Below are positions 1 through 9,551 of a stretch of DNA of 64,000 nucleotides, in pieces. The notes under the pieces were generated by a model. It saw only the letters and a list, made by a program, of their open reading frames with translations, did not search any database and was not told the DNA's origin. The DNA is taken from positions 1-64,000 of the forward strand of contig NZ_FMWO01000059.1 in assembly GCF_900103035.1 (NCBI RefSeq), given 5' to 3'. How positions within the stretch are numbered: the stretch's first letter is position 1; every line of letters begins with the position of its first letter. Made by a program: the position numbers and the translations under genes. Origin of the DNA: Nitrosomonas mobilis (GTDB lineage: Bacteria > Pseudomonadota > Gammaproteobacteria > Burkholderiales > Nitrosomonadaceae).

Positions 1-866
1 AAATCAAAACGGCGATTGAAGCGATAGGAGAATTCTGCAAGATAGCGCTGTGCATACTTGGCGTGATTGAATGCATGGTAGGTTCCGCTGAAGGCAGTCT
101 TGAGATTGCCAAGAAGCGTATTGACCCAGCGAAACTCGGCACGCTGCACAGCAGATTTGCCACTTCCCACAATATGGCGCTCATGCTGCGCGGCTGTATG
201 CGTAACCGCCCCGAAACACCCCAAACCATCAGATACGACTCGTGCAGTAGATGACAGACATTCAGCCGACCACTGTTTGAGCGCTTCATATGTAAAACCC
301 GCTACGGGAGTCAAGCGTATATAAAGTGGCTTCCCCTCGCTGTTTGTTTGTATTGCCGCTACAAATGGCGTCTTACTTGCCGCGCCCCGCCCGCGCTTTC
401 CCGGCCTTTCACCTCCCAGATAAGCATCGTCAACCTCCACGCGTCCATCCAGACGGCGTTGCTCTTCGCGCAGCAGCATGGTCTGTAACAGCTTATGCTT
501 GATCGACCATGCCGTTTTGTAACTTACCCCCAGCTGACGTTTGAGTTCCAATGCACTGACCGCATTCTTGCTTTGCGTCATCAAGTAAATGGCCAGAAAC
601 CAGGTTCTTAGCGGTAATTTAGTATTTTCAAACACGGTGCCGACAATTGAAGAACATTGGTAGCCACAATCCAGGCATTCCCATAGCTTGCGGCCGTTAT
701 GGGTACAGGAATATCGCTCCCCATCGCAGCGCAGGCATCTCCAGCCATGTGGCCACCTCGCAGCAAACAATGCTGCTTCACATTGTGCTTCCGTGCCATA
801 TTGATGCAGAAATTCATGCAGTGACAGGCCTGCCTGAAACTGAATTTTATTCATCGCCATTGCCAT
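1..866 (-). CDS. IS1595-family (ISXO2-like) transposase, 3' end cut by window edge
   Basis: This is a DDE transposase of the ISXO2-like type, which catalyses cut-and-paste movement of an IS1595-family element. The reading frame is open from an ATG at 866 down to base 1, so the C-terminus lies outside the window. Near residues 33-65 there is a zinc ribbon with CLRCDG and CLDCGY cysteine pairs. The catalytic core begins with VEVDDAYLGG, followed by VVSDGLGCF and, at the edge, the typical WVNTLLGNLKTAFSGTYHAF segment. ATG codons at 866, 860 and 854 are in frame; the first follows a GGAGG-like run with very short spacing, so the exact start is uncertain. No frameshift is seen, so this copy may be intact. 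Family assignment rests on motif recognition. Confidence 0.85.
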   Translation of the reverse strand, partial: MAMAMNKIQFQAGLSLHEFLHQYGTEAQCEAALFAARWPHGWRCLRCDGERYSCTHNGRKLWECLDCGYQCSSIVGTVFENTKLPLRTWFLAIYLMTQSKNAVSALELKRQLGVSYKTAWSIKHKLLQTMLLREEQRRLDGRVEVDDAYLGGERPGKRGRGAASKTPFVAAIQTNSEGKPLYIRLTPVAGFTYEALKQWSAECLSSTARVVSDGLGCFGAVTHTAAQHERHIVGSGKSAVQRAEFRWVNTLLGNLKTAFSGTYHAFNHAKYAQRYLAEFSYRFNRRFD

Positions 867-979
867 CCTCCTCTGATTTTGCTACGTTTCTTCGCAATTT
901 GTAGATTTTACAAGATTTCTGAGAGAAGTAACTAATCAGGAAGCCTTTTGAGTAGAAGGACCGGGAAGGCCAAGTGGAT

Positions 980-1700
980 GAACTGCTAGCTGGTGTTGAT
1001 CATTCGCTCGCAGTTCATCCACAGTCTTCTATTCTTTTCCAGCCGTGCGAGACTACGCTCGACGATCCATCGCTTGGGCATGACCTTGAATGTGTATAGT
1101 TCGCAGCGTTTGGCAATCTGTACTTGCACATGCGCACCCGGGATTTCGCGCGCACCCTGTGCAAAGGGCTGGCCCACATAGCCGTTGTCGCACAGCAGGC
1201 TTTGCACTCGCCCAAGCTTAGGTTTACAGCGGCGCAGCGCCTGTAGTACTCCTTTTCGGTCTGTCACCTCGGCTGTGGTTGCGGCCACCGCGTGCGGCAG
1301 CGCCCTTGCGTGTCCACCGCGATGCGGCGCTTGATGCCCGAAACCCTTCTTGTCCACGTCATAGTCCTTCTGGCCTGCCGTGCCCGTGTTCTTCATACTC
1401 TGTGCGTCCACAATCAAGAACGTGCTGCAGGCGTTGCGCCCCCGTTTCTCGCGGGCCGCACCAGCCTGATTTTTTTAATACCTGCTCCAGCAGACCGCCT
1501 TCTTCGCGGGGCTTACTGCAAATGGCCCAGTATGAGTGCACTTGCGCCACTTGGAAAAGTCACTGGGCAGGGTTCGCCACTGGCAGCCGGCAGCCCATGT
1601 ACAGCAGGTACAGCAGGTACAGCACCGTGCAGGATACCTCGTACAGATCTACTTGACGTGTGGTGCTGTCCTTTTGCGGGCATTCTCCAGAAAAAGCCTG
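980..1700 (-). pseudogene. IS5-family transposase remnant, frameshifted
   Basis: The minus strand holds decayed pieces of an IS5-family DDE transposase in more than one frame. The C-terminal part (986-1417) includes LCDNGYVGQPFA and the catalytic-helix region VMPKRWIVERSLARLEKNRR. The middle (around 1359-1550) carries VHSYWAICSKPREEGGLLEQ, and the N-terminal part (around 1560-1690) reads DLYEVSCTVLYLL. A second copy of the same element lies at 17944-18644 on the other strand. This copy keeps about 130 bp of the middle that the other copy has lost, but its frames are broken and a clean terminal repeat is not visible at either end, so it is a dead fragment. Confidence 0.8.
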
Positions 1701-1769
1701 ATAACCATAGTGGATACCAATTTTCTGGCGATACATTAAGATGGTGACCTGCTGTAAAAGGAGCAGGAA

Positions 1770-1885
1770 ATGAGTGGAATAAAGCGCAAGAATTTTACGG
1801 GTAATTTGAAGACTAAAGTTGTACTTGGAGCAATCCGCAGTATAAAAACGGTGAATGAAATAGGCCAGGAGATTGGCTGGCACTT
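1770..1885 (+). pseudogene. IS3-family OrfA N-terminal remnant
   Basis: The first about 38 residues after the ATG at 1770 (MSGIKRKNFTGNLKTK, then a KTVNEIGQEIG segment) match the helix-turn-helix start of IS3-family OrfA proteins. The similarity stops abruptly near 1885 and the frame runs into unrelated sequence. An AGGAGCAGGAA ribosome site precedes the ATG, so the original gene start is preserved. No OrfB follows. A separate IS3 OrfB fragment exists at 55542-55815, but there is no evidence that the two came from the same copy. Confidence 0.65.
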
Positions 1886-1977
1886 ATCACAACGTATCGT
1901 CCAAGTATATAGCAAGAGTATCTCAATGAGTTCTGCTACTGGCCTAACCCGCGTAGCTAACGGCATAATGATTATTG

Positions 1978-4068
1978 TTACCAGTTAAATGCATAGTTAA
2001 TACCGACAATGCGCCCCGGTCCCTTGGCAAAACCAAACGGCGAAACTGATGCTTGACTAACCAACGTAAAGTAATTTTCATTCAGCAAATTATTCACTGC
2101 CACAGTAAGATGGCCAGGCCCCACCGCTACACGGGTGGTTAAATCAACTATGGTGTAATCATTGACATCGGCGCCACCGAATTGAGTCGAATTGGAGCTC
2201 CGGTCGCCAACATACAGCACCTGCACCCGGTTATGCCACCAAGTCTTTGGGCTATATTCAAGAAAACCAGATAATTTAACCGGCGAAATGCGCGTACTGG
2301 GTAGGTCTTCTTCAAAGCTGCCATTATCGTCGAGATCCACCTCGCCCTCCGCCCAGCTTACCGTACCGCCAGTATTCCATTGCTTATTAATGCGATAAGA
2401 CAACGCGCCCTCAACACCCCAAATACGCTCAGGCTGCTTCACGATGCTCAAATCACGGTTAAAAGTAGTGCCGTTATTTGAACTACTGTAGAACCCGGCA
2501 ACAGAAGCCTGCACAGGCCCTTTATTGGCGCGCAGGCCGACTTCGTAGCTATCCACTTTCTGTGCTTCAGATTCAAGTTGACTCGCGCTGGTAATAGAAG
2601 CATTTGCATCTCGGATAGCGCGGCCAATGTCAGCAACTGAAAAGCTTTGATTAAAACTACCAAATAAATCAAGGAAATCAGTTAAGTAAAATACGGCACT
2701 CCCATTAAACAAAGTCTTACCATAATTCAGTTTGCCACTTTCTACAAATGACCCACCGCGATTGACGATATCAGAAACATCCACAGTAATATCTTCATGC
2801 CGAAAACCGCCGCGTACAAGGCCGATGGTACTTAGCGGCAATTCAAGCTCCATAAAACCGGCAAAAGCATCTTGCTTCATATAAGGTACAACAGTGGGAC
2901 CATCCAACCCTTTCTGTACCGCTTTATCGCGCAAGTAATCAACACCCCAAACGAGGCTAAAATCGTAGTTCTTAATTTTTAATGGCGTATCGATGGTCAA
3001 ACGAGAGCCAAATTTCTCTGTCTGAACCTCTGTTTGAGCAAAACCAGGAAACTTCGCAAAGCGCGCCGTCAAATCACCATAATAGCCTTTCAGTGCAACT
3101 CGACTGCCAAAAAAATCGCGGTTAATGTAATCTAAGCCAACAATTGTGTTTTCGGTGCCGGGATCAAATACATTCGTACGACCGCGTACCGCGGGCGTCC
3201 TGATACCCTTTGCGGGATCACCGAGGCCAAAAGTATATTTGGTGTCTTGTTTGATATTAAAATGATCAACTGTCACCTGTACACGTTGACGATTATTATC
3301 AAAGTTATACCCGAGTTTGCCGAGGATATTGTAGTTGTTGGTATCGGCCAAACCACCCTGAACCCCGATTGGGTCCGGTGCAATACGATGACCACCGGAA
3401 TCAAAAAAACCACCGCTCTGACCATATGTTCCGGATAGTAAATAATCAACATTATCCCTTGTACCGGAAACACGGTGCGTCGTTTCCCAGCGTATAGAAT
3501 CATCAAAGTGCTGAGTGGAAAAACGCATACCTGCCTTAGAATGACCATCGAGAAGCTTCTTTGACGGATTCTTGGTGATAATATGAACCAGCCCACCTGC
3601 TGCGCCGAATCCATACGCTGCCGTACCGCCACGCACCACCTCAATCCGCTCAATAGCATCCACGTCAATGGTATTAAGATCGCGACTGCTCGACCGTAAC
3701 GCGGTTGACTGTGGAATGCCGTCAATCAATACAAGGTAATCGCGTCCACGCAATGTTTGTCCAAAAGTGGACAGCGCTTCTGTACCGGGACCAAGACCAG
3801 GCACTGTTTTAGCCAGAACTTCGCCTAAATTTCGCGATAAGCCGGATTGCTGCTGTATTTCTTCATGTGTTATTACAGTCACCGAGCGCGTCATTTCTGA
3901 AACGGATGTCTCAGTACGCGTAGCTGTCACTACGACCGGCTCCATACTCACACTTCCGTCAGATGCGTTCTGAGCTAATATGTAACTTGGCAGCAAGCAA
4001 CCAATAAATGATAAGTGAGTGGCTAGAATAGTGCGCCATTGATGAACCAAATACAGTTTTGTTGTCAT
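1978..4068 (-). CDS. TonB-dependent outer-membrane siderophore receptor
   Basis: This is an outer-membrane beta-barrel receptor that would import a ferric siderophore with TonB energy. From the ATG at 4068 the product is 696 residues: a signal peptide ending near YILAQNA, a TonB-box-like VVVTATRTE, a plug domain (about residues 35-160, with IERIEVVRGGTAAYGFGAAGG), then a barrel ending in an aromatic residue (Trp), as outer-membrane proteins do. A TTG at 4095 would add nine residues, but the ATG gives the better signal peptide. A Fur-type palindrome lies 34 bp upstream. It is followed on the same strand by a PepSY membrane protein upstream at 5322, and an aerobactin-type operon lies 4 kb away, so an IutA-like role is plausible but inferred. 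IutA is about 730 residues; this is somewhat shorter. Confidence 0.88.
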   Translation of the reverse strand: MTTKLYLVHQWRTILATHLSFIGCLLPSYILAQNASDGSVSMEPVVVTATRTETSVSEMTRSVTVITHEEIQQQSGLSRNLGEVLAKTVPGLGPGTEALSTFGQTLRGRDYLVLIDGIPQSTALRSSSRDLNTIDVDAIERIEVVRGGTAAYGFGAAGGLVHIITKNPSKKLLDGHSKAGMRFSTQHFDDSIRWETTHRVSGTRDNVDYLLSGTYGQSGGFFDSGGHRIAPDPIGVQGGLADTNNYNILGKLGYNFDNNRQRVQVTVDHFNIKQDTKYTFGLGDPAKGIRTPAVRGRTNVFDPGTENTIVGLDYINRDFFGSRVALKGYYGDLTARFAKFPGFAQTEVQTEKFGSRLTIDTPLKIKNYDFSLVWGVDYLRDKAVQKGLDGPTVVPYMKQDAFAGFMELELPLSTIGLVRGGFRHEDITVDVSDIVNRGGSFVESGKLNYGKTLFNGSAVFYLTDFLDLFGSFNQSFSVADIGRAIRDANASITSASQLESEAQKVDSYEVGLRANKGPVQASVAGFYSSSNNGTTFNRDLSIVKQPERIWGVEGALSYRINKQWNTGGTVSWAEGEVDLDDNGSFEEDLPSTRISPVKLSGFLEYSPKTWWHNRVQVLYVGDRSSNSTQFGGADVNDYTIVDLTTRVAVGPGHLTVAVNNLLNENYFTLVSQASVSPFGFAKGPGRIVGINYAFNW

Positions 4069-4101
4069 TTGTAGACCCGCTTTTAATAGAAACAATAGTA
4101 A

Positions 4102-4128
4102 TAATGTTAATAATAATTATTAACATTA
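4102..4128. promoter_or_regulatory. Fur-box-like palindrome upstream of the TonB receptor
   Basis: A 27-bp near-perfect AT-rich palindrome with arms TAATGTTAATAAT and ATTATTAACATTA sits 34 bp before the receptor ATG. Its spacing and hexamer pattern fit overlapping Fur sites. Receptor genes of this class are normally Fur-repressed, so iron regulation is likely. Confidence 0.6.
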
Positions 4129-4209
4129 TAGGTATGAATTTCCTAAATTCCGCTTAATTAATTACTGCATGATTTTGGTATATATGGCTAAGCGGAAACG
4201 TAAAAAAAC

Positions 4210-5322
4210 CTAGCAGCGGTCATCAATCGGACCACGGGCATTTTTACGAGCTTCACCGGGAGTCTTCTGTCGTCGATACCACCAGGTATAGGCACCAGTA
4301 ACAAAAAGGATCGTCGGGATTAAACCGGCTATAAATATAACGGTGCGGCCCGGCAATCCCGCCACCGTCCCGATATGTAAAGGATATTTAAGATCGGCTA
4401 TTTGTTGACCGGTACCGCTAAGTTTAACATCGTGATTCATAAGCACTTCACCCGTAACAGCATCCATCGCAACATAGCTGGTGCCATTTGGGTGGGAGTC
4501 ATCCAGATACCTTAGTCTGACCAAAAAAGGCATATCTGGTTGGGTCGGAAACTTTATCCAAGTTGCAGTTGCACCCGGAATAGCAGATTCCGCTGTTTTC
4601 AGTAACTCACTGGGAAACTTCTGTACCGCTCGTGATTCAGCCGCATCAATCAATGGCGGCCGCTGCAAACCTGGCCCCCCGAAGATCGCAATCAACGCAG
4701 CATTTGTTTGCTTGTGAAAGACCATCGCGGCACCCGTCAGCGCCGCAATAAAAAGTAACACCATTGAAATCAATCCTACGGAACGATGCAATGCAAACCA
4801 GTGCGCCACTCGTGACTCTTTCTTGGGAATGCGCAGCGCATTGAGCAATTTCCGCCAACCCGGCCATGCCAACCAAAGTCCGGTTAGAACCATCAATAGC
4901 AGGACTAAACCCATAACGCCGTTGGCTAATAGTCCTTCATCCCCAGCCAATAAATGTACATGAAGATCATGCAGAAAACCCAGAAAACCGGAATGCTCCT
5001 CACGATGACCAAGAATCTCCAAAGTCCAAGGGTTGACATAAACAAGTTGCAACTCCTCACCCTCCATCCAGTACTCGATACTCCGACTTGACTCACGCGG
5101 CAAACGTGCCAACAACAGCGCGCGATTTGGAAAACTAGACTGAACTTTGCCTGTTGCTTCATCCAGCTTGATCAGACCAGGTTGCGGCTCCACATACCAC
5201 AACCCCGAATTGAAATAGGTGTCCAGCTCATCATCGAATACCAACACACTGCCGGTCAGCCCGGATAAACAAAATAGCCCACCGACAATAAGTCCAACCC
5301 ACAAATGTATTTTTTGTAACAA
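4210..5322 (-). CDS. PepSY-associated transmembrane protein
   Basis: This is a 370-residue inner-membrane protein of the PepSY_TM type, often found next to TonB receptors and thought to act in ferric-siderophore reduction or processing in the periplasm. The N-terminal helix (HLWVGLIVGGLFCLSGLTGS) is the family signature. Further membrane segments are seen near residues 130-155 (VMGLVLLLMVLTGLWLAW), 180-200 and 330-350, and PepSY-type sequence (YVAMDAVTGEVL) precedes the last. The start is a TTG at 5322 with an AAGGA-type site about 10 bp before it; no in-frame ATG is better placed. It is transcribed toward the receptor, with 141 bp between them, and a Fur-like palindrome lies about 190 bp upstream. 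Confidence 0.8.
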   Translation of the reverse strand: MLQKIHLWVGLIVGGLFCLSGLTGSVLVFDDELDTYFNSGLWYVEPQPGLIKLDEATGKVQSSFPNRALLLARLPRESSRSIEYWMEGEELQLVYVNPWTLEILGHREEHSGFLGFLHDLHVHLLAGDEGLLANGVMGLVLLLMVLTGLWLAWPGWRKLLNALRIPKKESRVAHWFALHRSVGLISMVLLFIAALTGAAMVFHKQTNAALIAIFGGPGLQRPPLIDAAESRAVQKFPSELLKTAESAIPGATATWIKFPTQPDMPFLVRLRYLDDSHPNGTSYVAMDAVTGEVLMNHDVKLSGTGQQIADLKYPLHIGTVAGLPGRTVIFIAGLIPTILFVTGAYTWWYRRQKTPGEARKNARGPIDDRC

Positions 5323-5511
5323 ACGACATCCTTTGTAGTTAAAAATTAAAATAACTGAGCGATTCCTAGAACGAGGGTAATAAATATACCCATAGATAAA
5401 AGAAGCCCCTCAAATCACTTAGCTGACTAATGGTGTGCAAAATACGACAGCTGTTAAAGTCTGTTCACAAATAATCCTGTAATACCTATGGATTATTTGC
5501 TATAAACAATG

Positions 5512-5534
5512 GTAATGATAATGATTGTTATTAC
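5512..5534. promoter_or_regulatory. Fur-box-like palindrome upstream of the PepSY protein
   Basis: The 23-bp run contains GTAATGATAATGATT and ends TTATTAC, close to the GATAATGATAATCATTATC Fur consensus. It lies about 190 bp before the PepSY protein start, so the transcript would have a long leader, or the site may belong to a lost gene. Confidence 0.55.
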
Positions 5535-5884
5535 TATTTGCAATACATGGCTTGAATTTTTTGCGAATAATTCAAGTTTTAAAGTGGATTTGTGCTGAAT
5601 TGAGCTTGCTTAAACTTAACGATTCTGTGACACACATGTCCAGGCTACAGACAAAGCTAATCGGAAATTTGTAACAACTCGCCCAAATTAACTTTGGGTT
5701 GCGAGACATCATACTTGTTGCAACTTGAACGGAATACGTTTATGTGGCTTTTATAACAGATGTCTTAAGTTTAGGCATTCATTACCAGGGAATCAGTCCT
5801 TAGGGCAGAATCGGAGCAGCGACACGAGACGTAAATAATCTCAAATGAGCAAAAATTATTTGATAGAAGTGAAGCTTAGCGCGG
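5535..5884. other. Intergenic stretch without a recognisable gene
   Basis: I see no gene here. An imperfect inverted repeat (CTCGCCCAAA ... TTTGGGTTGCGAG, about 5674-5705) is present. The right part probably contains the left end of the dead transposase that follows, but no terminal repeat could be paired. Confidence 0.4.
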
Positions 5885-6405
5885 TTGACGCCCGATGTCC
5901 TATGCTCAAACTGCTCATCTTCGCCTGTCAGGTTGGATGGCACGTGCAATCAGCGTCCGGACACTACGGCTGGTAAGAGCCTTATTCGAGATAGTCAACG
6001 TGCTTTGCCCAAGGAGACCCTCAATCTAGTCATCGACGACACGTTGATTCCACGCCAATCGGAGAAGACGCCAGGCAGTATCATTCGGCACGGCCATGCC
6101 AGAAAGCACAACTGGACACACTTTCTGCTGACGCAATGCTGGTCACGTTGAGCGTCAGCGTGCTGGACAGTGCGACAGAAAGTATGCGTTGCCGGTTGTG
6201 TCCCGCTCTGCTCTCCGCCACCGGTAATCTCACAGCAAGTTGACTATCGTACTGGCGTTAGTACGCAGCCTGACGCCCGTGATGATGTGCAAGCGCACCC
6301 GGCTACTGTTCTATGCCCGGCTCATGCGAGTGCGGCTAATATTGTTGCCACTACTGTCACGCCTGGGCGCGGATGTCCCAGAATTTACGGAAGCAAAATG
6401 ACGCC
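5885..6405 (+). pseudogene. DDE-type transposase remnant (IS701-like), multiply frameshifted
   Basis: Fragments in different plus-strand frames together read like a DDE_5/IS701-type transposase. TLRLVRALFEIVNVL is in one frame, LVIDDTLIPRQSEKTPGS (first catalytic Asp region) in the next, and SKLTIVLALVRSL followed by TRLLFYARLMRVRLILLPL in a third. Stops and frame changes separate them and both ends are missing. It sits between the receptor/PepSY pair and the exporter/siderophore operon, so it may have separated parts of one iron-uptake locus. Family assignment is by motif memory and is moderate. Confidence 0.6.
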
Positions 6406-6480
6406 CGAGGCAACTCAAAATTTACCAGTAACCGAAATCAGGCTGGCGCTGAGAATCTGAAATGGCAGGTTCTCACCAAC

Positions 6481-7671
6481 CTAGCTTTCTTTATCTACCG
6501 CCAATGCCCGCCGCAGGCCTGTGCTGGTTGGAATAGCAGTAAGCGCAAGTGCTGCAGCGATGAAAAGTGGTAGATTTGAGGTGCTTTCAAACAACGGGCC
6601 TGCGAATGTAACGCCCAGTAAATGCCCAAGGATACGTGCAGTATATAGATCGGCGCTTGCGTGCGCTTGCGCATGCGCATGCGGTTTGCCGCATGCTGCA
6701 GCGCCGGCAGCCGAAGCGGGCAGTAATAAAGCCAGTGAAATTGAGACTAATATTAATCCGGCGGGCAGTACCGATGGGCAGATAGTAATTAATGTTGCGC
6801 CTAAAGCCATACCCAATGGAGACCATGTCATCAGCATGCTTGGATCGAGGCAAAAGCGGATACTTGCAAATTGAGCCAGCATCATGCAAGCAGCTATACA
6901 TGCGAGTAATAATGCGGTGTAGATTAGCGTGTCCTCGAGAGTGGTGCCCCATTCAGCAGTGAGATAAGGTCCGATAATGAACTCGGTGAGCCCCAGACTC
7001 ATATGAATAAGTGTTGTTGGTATAGCAATAATTGCCTGCGGCCATCGACTGACTATTGATGCGGGAAGTGTATTGGCTTGTTGAGCGTATTCAGGCGGTA
7101 ACAGTGTCCACGCAGCAAGTGGCAGTCCTATCAACAGAGCAAACACCATCTCCGGCCTGTATATTATTAATCCTGCCGTTATCAAAGGAACCAGTACACG
7201 ACCGGCGCTGATTACCGCGCTCATCTGTGTTAGTACTATAAAACGTAAGTGCGCAGGGTGTTCACTGACCAGCCAGGTCTGCACTATTGGATAGATGCCC
7301 GAGACGGTTAGTCCGAAAGTAAATCGCGTAATAAATAACATTCCCATCAACATGATTACTCCGATCATTTCATGTGCACTGGCAAACATGGTTGCGACGA
7401 ACAATGCCTGGCTTATGGTTGCAGTAATCAGAAGTCGTTTCAATAGCTGACGACGGCGTCCCGGTACTATTCGTCTTGGCCAAGTGTAGCCGCCAATTAA
7501 GAATGCTAGTGCAGAAAGCCCCAGAATTGGACTCAGTTGACTTATTCTTAAGTCAGTCAATATCAGGATAATGGGTAGCGCGATGACGAATAAACTTTGT
7601 GTCGACCCGACCATTGCAACAGGCAGGGTAAGAAGAATTGGCGAGACTGGCACAATTTTGTTCTGACTCAC
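6481..7671 (-). CDS. MFS transporter, probable siderophore exporter
   Basis: A 396-residue, strongly hydrophobic protein with about twelve membrane segments and the short basic loop GGYTWPRRIVPGRRRQLLKR between helices 2 and 3, as in major facilitator superfamily carriers. It is divergent from the siderophore operon and shares its Fur-type control region, so export of the siderophore, as MFS proteins do in aerobactin-like clusters, is the likely role; this is inferred from context only. The start is a GTG at 7671 with no clear Shine-Dalgarno sequence; a second in-frame GTG lies six codons further in. GC content is close to the chromosomal part and higher than that of the adjacent operon. Confidence 0.7.
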   Translation of the reverse strand: MSQNKIVPVSPILLTLPVAMVGSTQSLFVIALPIILILTDLRISQLSPILGLSALAFLIGGYTWPRRIVPGRRRQLLKRLLITATISQALFVATMFASAHEMIGVIMLMGMLFITRFTFGLTVSGIYPIVQTWLVSEHPAHLRFIVLTQMSAVISAGRVLVPLITAGLIIYRPEMVFALLIGLPLAAWTLLPPEYAQQANTLPASIVSRWPQAIIAIPTTLIHMSLGLTEFIIGPYLTAEWGTTLEDTLIYTALLLACIAACMMLAQFASIRFCLDPSMLMTWSPLGMALGATLITICPSVLPAGLILVSISLALLLPASAAGAAACGKPHAHAQAHASADLYTARILGHLLGVTFAGPLFESTSNLPLFIAAALALTAIPTSTGLRRALAVDKES

Positions 7672-7721
7672 AGTAGATTCGATTGTTTTAAAAAATTTTA
7701 TATTTTAATAACGATAATTAT

Positions 7722-7740
7722 AATGCAAATGATTTGCATT
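7722..7740. promoter_or_regulatory. Fur-box-like palindrome in the divergent exporter/iucA promoter region
   Basis: The 19-bp palindrome AATGCAAATGATTTGCATT (one central mismatch) has the form of a Fur site. It lies 51 bp before the MFS start and 116 bp before iucA, so it could repress both directions. An ATAACGATAATTATAATG run immediately to the left could be a second overlapping site. Confidence 0.6.
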
Positions 7741-7855
7741 TACAAAAATTAATCGGTGCTTTATTATTAGCCGATCTAACCTGGAGACAGGTAGCTTGTA
7801 AACGAAGATTTATTGAGCAATAAGCGAAAAATGTTGACTTTATTATTGTATTGAA

Positions 7856-9541
7856 ATGACTCAGGACGATTTGAATACCCGACAGCTTGCTGAGAAATAC
7901 TCTGCTACCGCGCTCGTAAATTCCCTGTTAAGAGAATGGCATGACTTTGAGGTAGAAAGCAATGAGATTGTATTTAAAAATAAATATCAATCTTTGAGTA
8001 TTGTTCTAGAAAATTTTTCGACCGTAGGAAGTCATGCCTATACAAATATTTTTTACAGAACAGCAGGCAGGGAAAAAACATCTTTAAGCTTTAAGGAATT
8101 CGTGCAAGAGCTACTTAAGCTTGTAAATAAAGATGATAGAAAACCAGTGTTATTTCTAAGAATAATGGAAAGCTACAAAAACCTAACGGAGATTTTAAGT
8201 TATCGGAGAGCGGATTATGAAGGTCTCCTCAGCAGTAAGTACTGGTCTTTCATAGACGCCGAGCAGGCATTAATACTCGGGCATAACTTTCATCCATGCC
8301 CTAAAAGCAAAGTACAGTTTAAAAATCATGATCATCAATTATTCGCACCCGAGTTTGGCGGTTCTTTCTCTCTTCAGTGGGTATTGCTGAACAAAAAATA
8401 TTTTATTCAAAACAACGCCCAATACTTTAATGATCGAAATTGGTGTGTGAATCTTTTTGTACAAGATCATAGCCGTCACCCGGGTAATCAGTACGTACCG
8501 TTTCCTTTTCACCCGTGGCAATTTAATGCGCTAAAAAACAATAAAGAGATTCAAATACTCATGAAGAATGAGGATATGGTACTGGTTAAAAAAGAAGGAC
8601 TGCTCAAATGGAAGGCAACCAGCTCTTTAAGAACTATTTACTGTGAAAATAGTGACTATATGCTTAAATTTTCACTTTCATTGAGAATCACAAACTCCGT
8701 AAGACATTTGCAAGAAGTCGAAGTTGTCAGGGGGCTTCAGGTCCATGATGTAATGAGCTCAACATATGGAAAGCAATTTCTCATTGAAAATAAAAATTTT
8801 CACATCCTAAATGAACCTTCTTTTTTGGCGATTAAAGGCCGGTCCAAATCAATACTTTTGGATACGATTGTTTTGGTCAGAGAGAATCCATTTCGAGAAA
8901 AGCAAGGCAAAAAGGAGACGATTGTTTTATCGACCATTACGCAAATTAATCCTTATTCAGATAACGGCTTTTTTTCCTTGCGCAATGTTGATGCTAAAAA
9001 ATGGTTTAGTCTTTATCTGGAAAACGTGCTCGATCCATTCATTATGGCGCAAGCCAACTACGGTATTCTTTTTGGCGCGCACCAACAAAATATTATTGTT
9101 GAATTAACAGATAGTTATCCATGCGGTGTTATTTTTAGGGATTGCCAGGGCACAGGATATACCCGGCTCGGTTATGAAAGAATGAAAGCGGAGGTTTGCT
9201 CACTAAACTTACAAAATGGCAATGTTTTAGACGACCCAATGGCACATTCTCTTCTTGGATACTATCTCATCATTAACTCTACATTTAGTCTGATTAATGC
9301 CTTGGCGGTACAGCGCGCATGTACTGAAAAAGAACTGTTGCGGATGCTTGTTAACTATTTGCTAGTCAAGAAACATAGTAATATCCTGGATCCTTCCTTT
9401 GTTGATTACTTGCTTTACTCAAGCATGATCAAACAAAAAGGAAATTTTTTCTGTTGTTTACATGGCATTAACGAGAATACGGAAAGAAATCCTTTAGATA
9501 TCTACAACGCTATCAATAACCCGCTATTTAATATTCAGTAA
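7856..9541 (+). CDS. iucA: NIS siderophore synthetase, IucA-like (type A)
   Basis: This cytoplasmic ATP-dependent ligase of the IucA/IucC family would join citrate to an N-hydroxylated, acylated amine. The product is 561 residues, near IucA's length. The nucleotide- and substrate-binding motifs are visible: GHNFHPCPKSK at 142, FPFHPWQ ending at 222, SLRITNSVRHL, GAHQQN at 407 and RDCQG at 428. It is the first gene of a four-gene plus-strand operon in the same order as aerobactin operons (A-B-C-D); the next gene starts 10 bp after its stop. The whole operon is markedly AT-rich compared with its surroundings, which suggests transfer from another lineage. The precise substrate (hydroxylysine or another diamine) cannot be read from the sequence. 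Confidence 0.82.
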   Translation: MTQDDLNTRQLAEKYSATALVNSLLREWHDFEVESNEIVFKNKYQSLSIVLENFSTVGSHAYTNIFYRTAGREKTSLSFKEFVQELLKLVNKDDRKPVLFLRIMESYKNLTEILSYRRADYEGLLSSKYWSFIDAEQALILGHNFHPCPKSKVQFKNHDHQLFAPEFGGSFSLQWVLLNKKYFIQNNAQYFNDRNWCVNLFVQDHSRHPGNQYVPFPFHPWQFNALKNNKEIQILMKNEDMVLVKKEGLLKWKATSSLRTIYCENSDYMLKFSLSLRITNSVRHLQEVEVVRGLQVHDVMSSTYGKQFLIENKNFHILNEPSFLAIKGRSKSILLDTIVLVRENPFREKQGKKETIVLSTITQINPYSDNGFFSLRNVDAKKWFSLYLENVLDPFIMAQANYGILFGAHQQNIIVELTDSYPCGVIFRDCQGTGYTRLGYERMKAEVCSLNLQNGNVLDDPMAHSLLGYYLIINSTFSLINALAVQRACTEKELLRMLVNYLLVKKHSNILDPSFVDYLLYSSMIKQKGNFFCCLHGINENTERNPLDIYNAINNPLFNIQ

Positions 9542-9551
9542 GGTTTTGATT

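Noticed and set aside
1885-1977. Continuation of the IS3 OrfA frame to 1988 as a 72-codon gene
   Set aside because: Similarity to OrfA ends near codon 38 and the rest is unrelated sequence overlapping the receptor's stop.
5885-6460. Two plus-strand frames of 88 and 96 codons that could pass for small genes
   Set aside because: They are pieces of one broken transposase whose parts continue in other frames.
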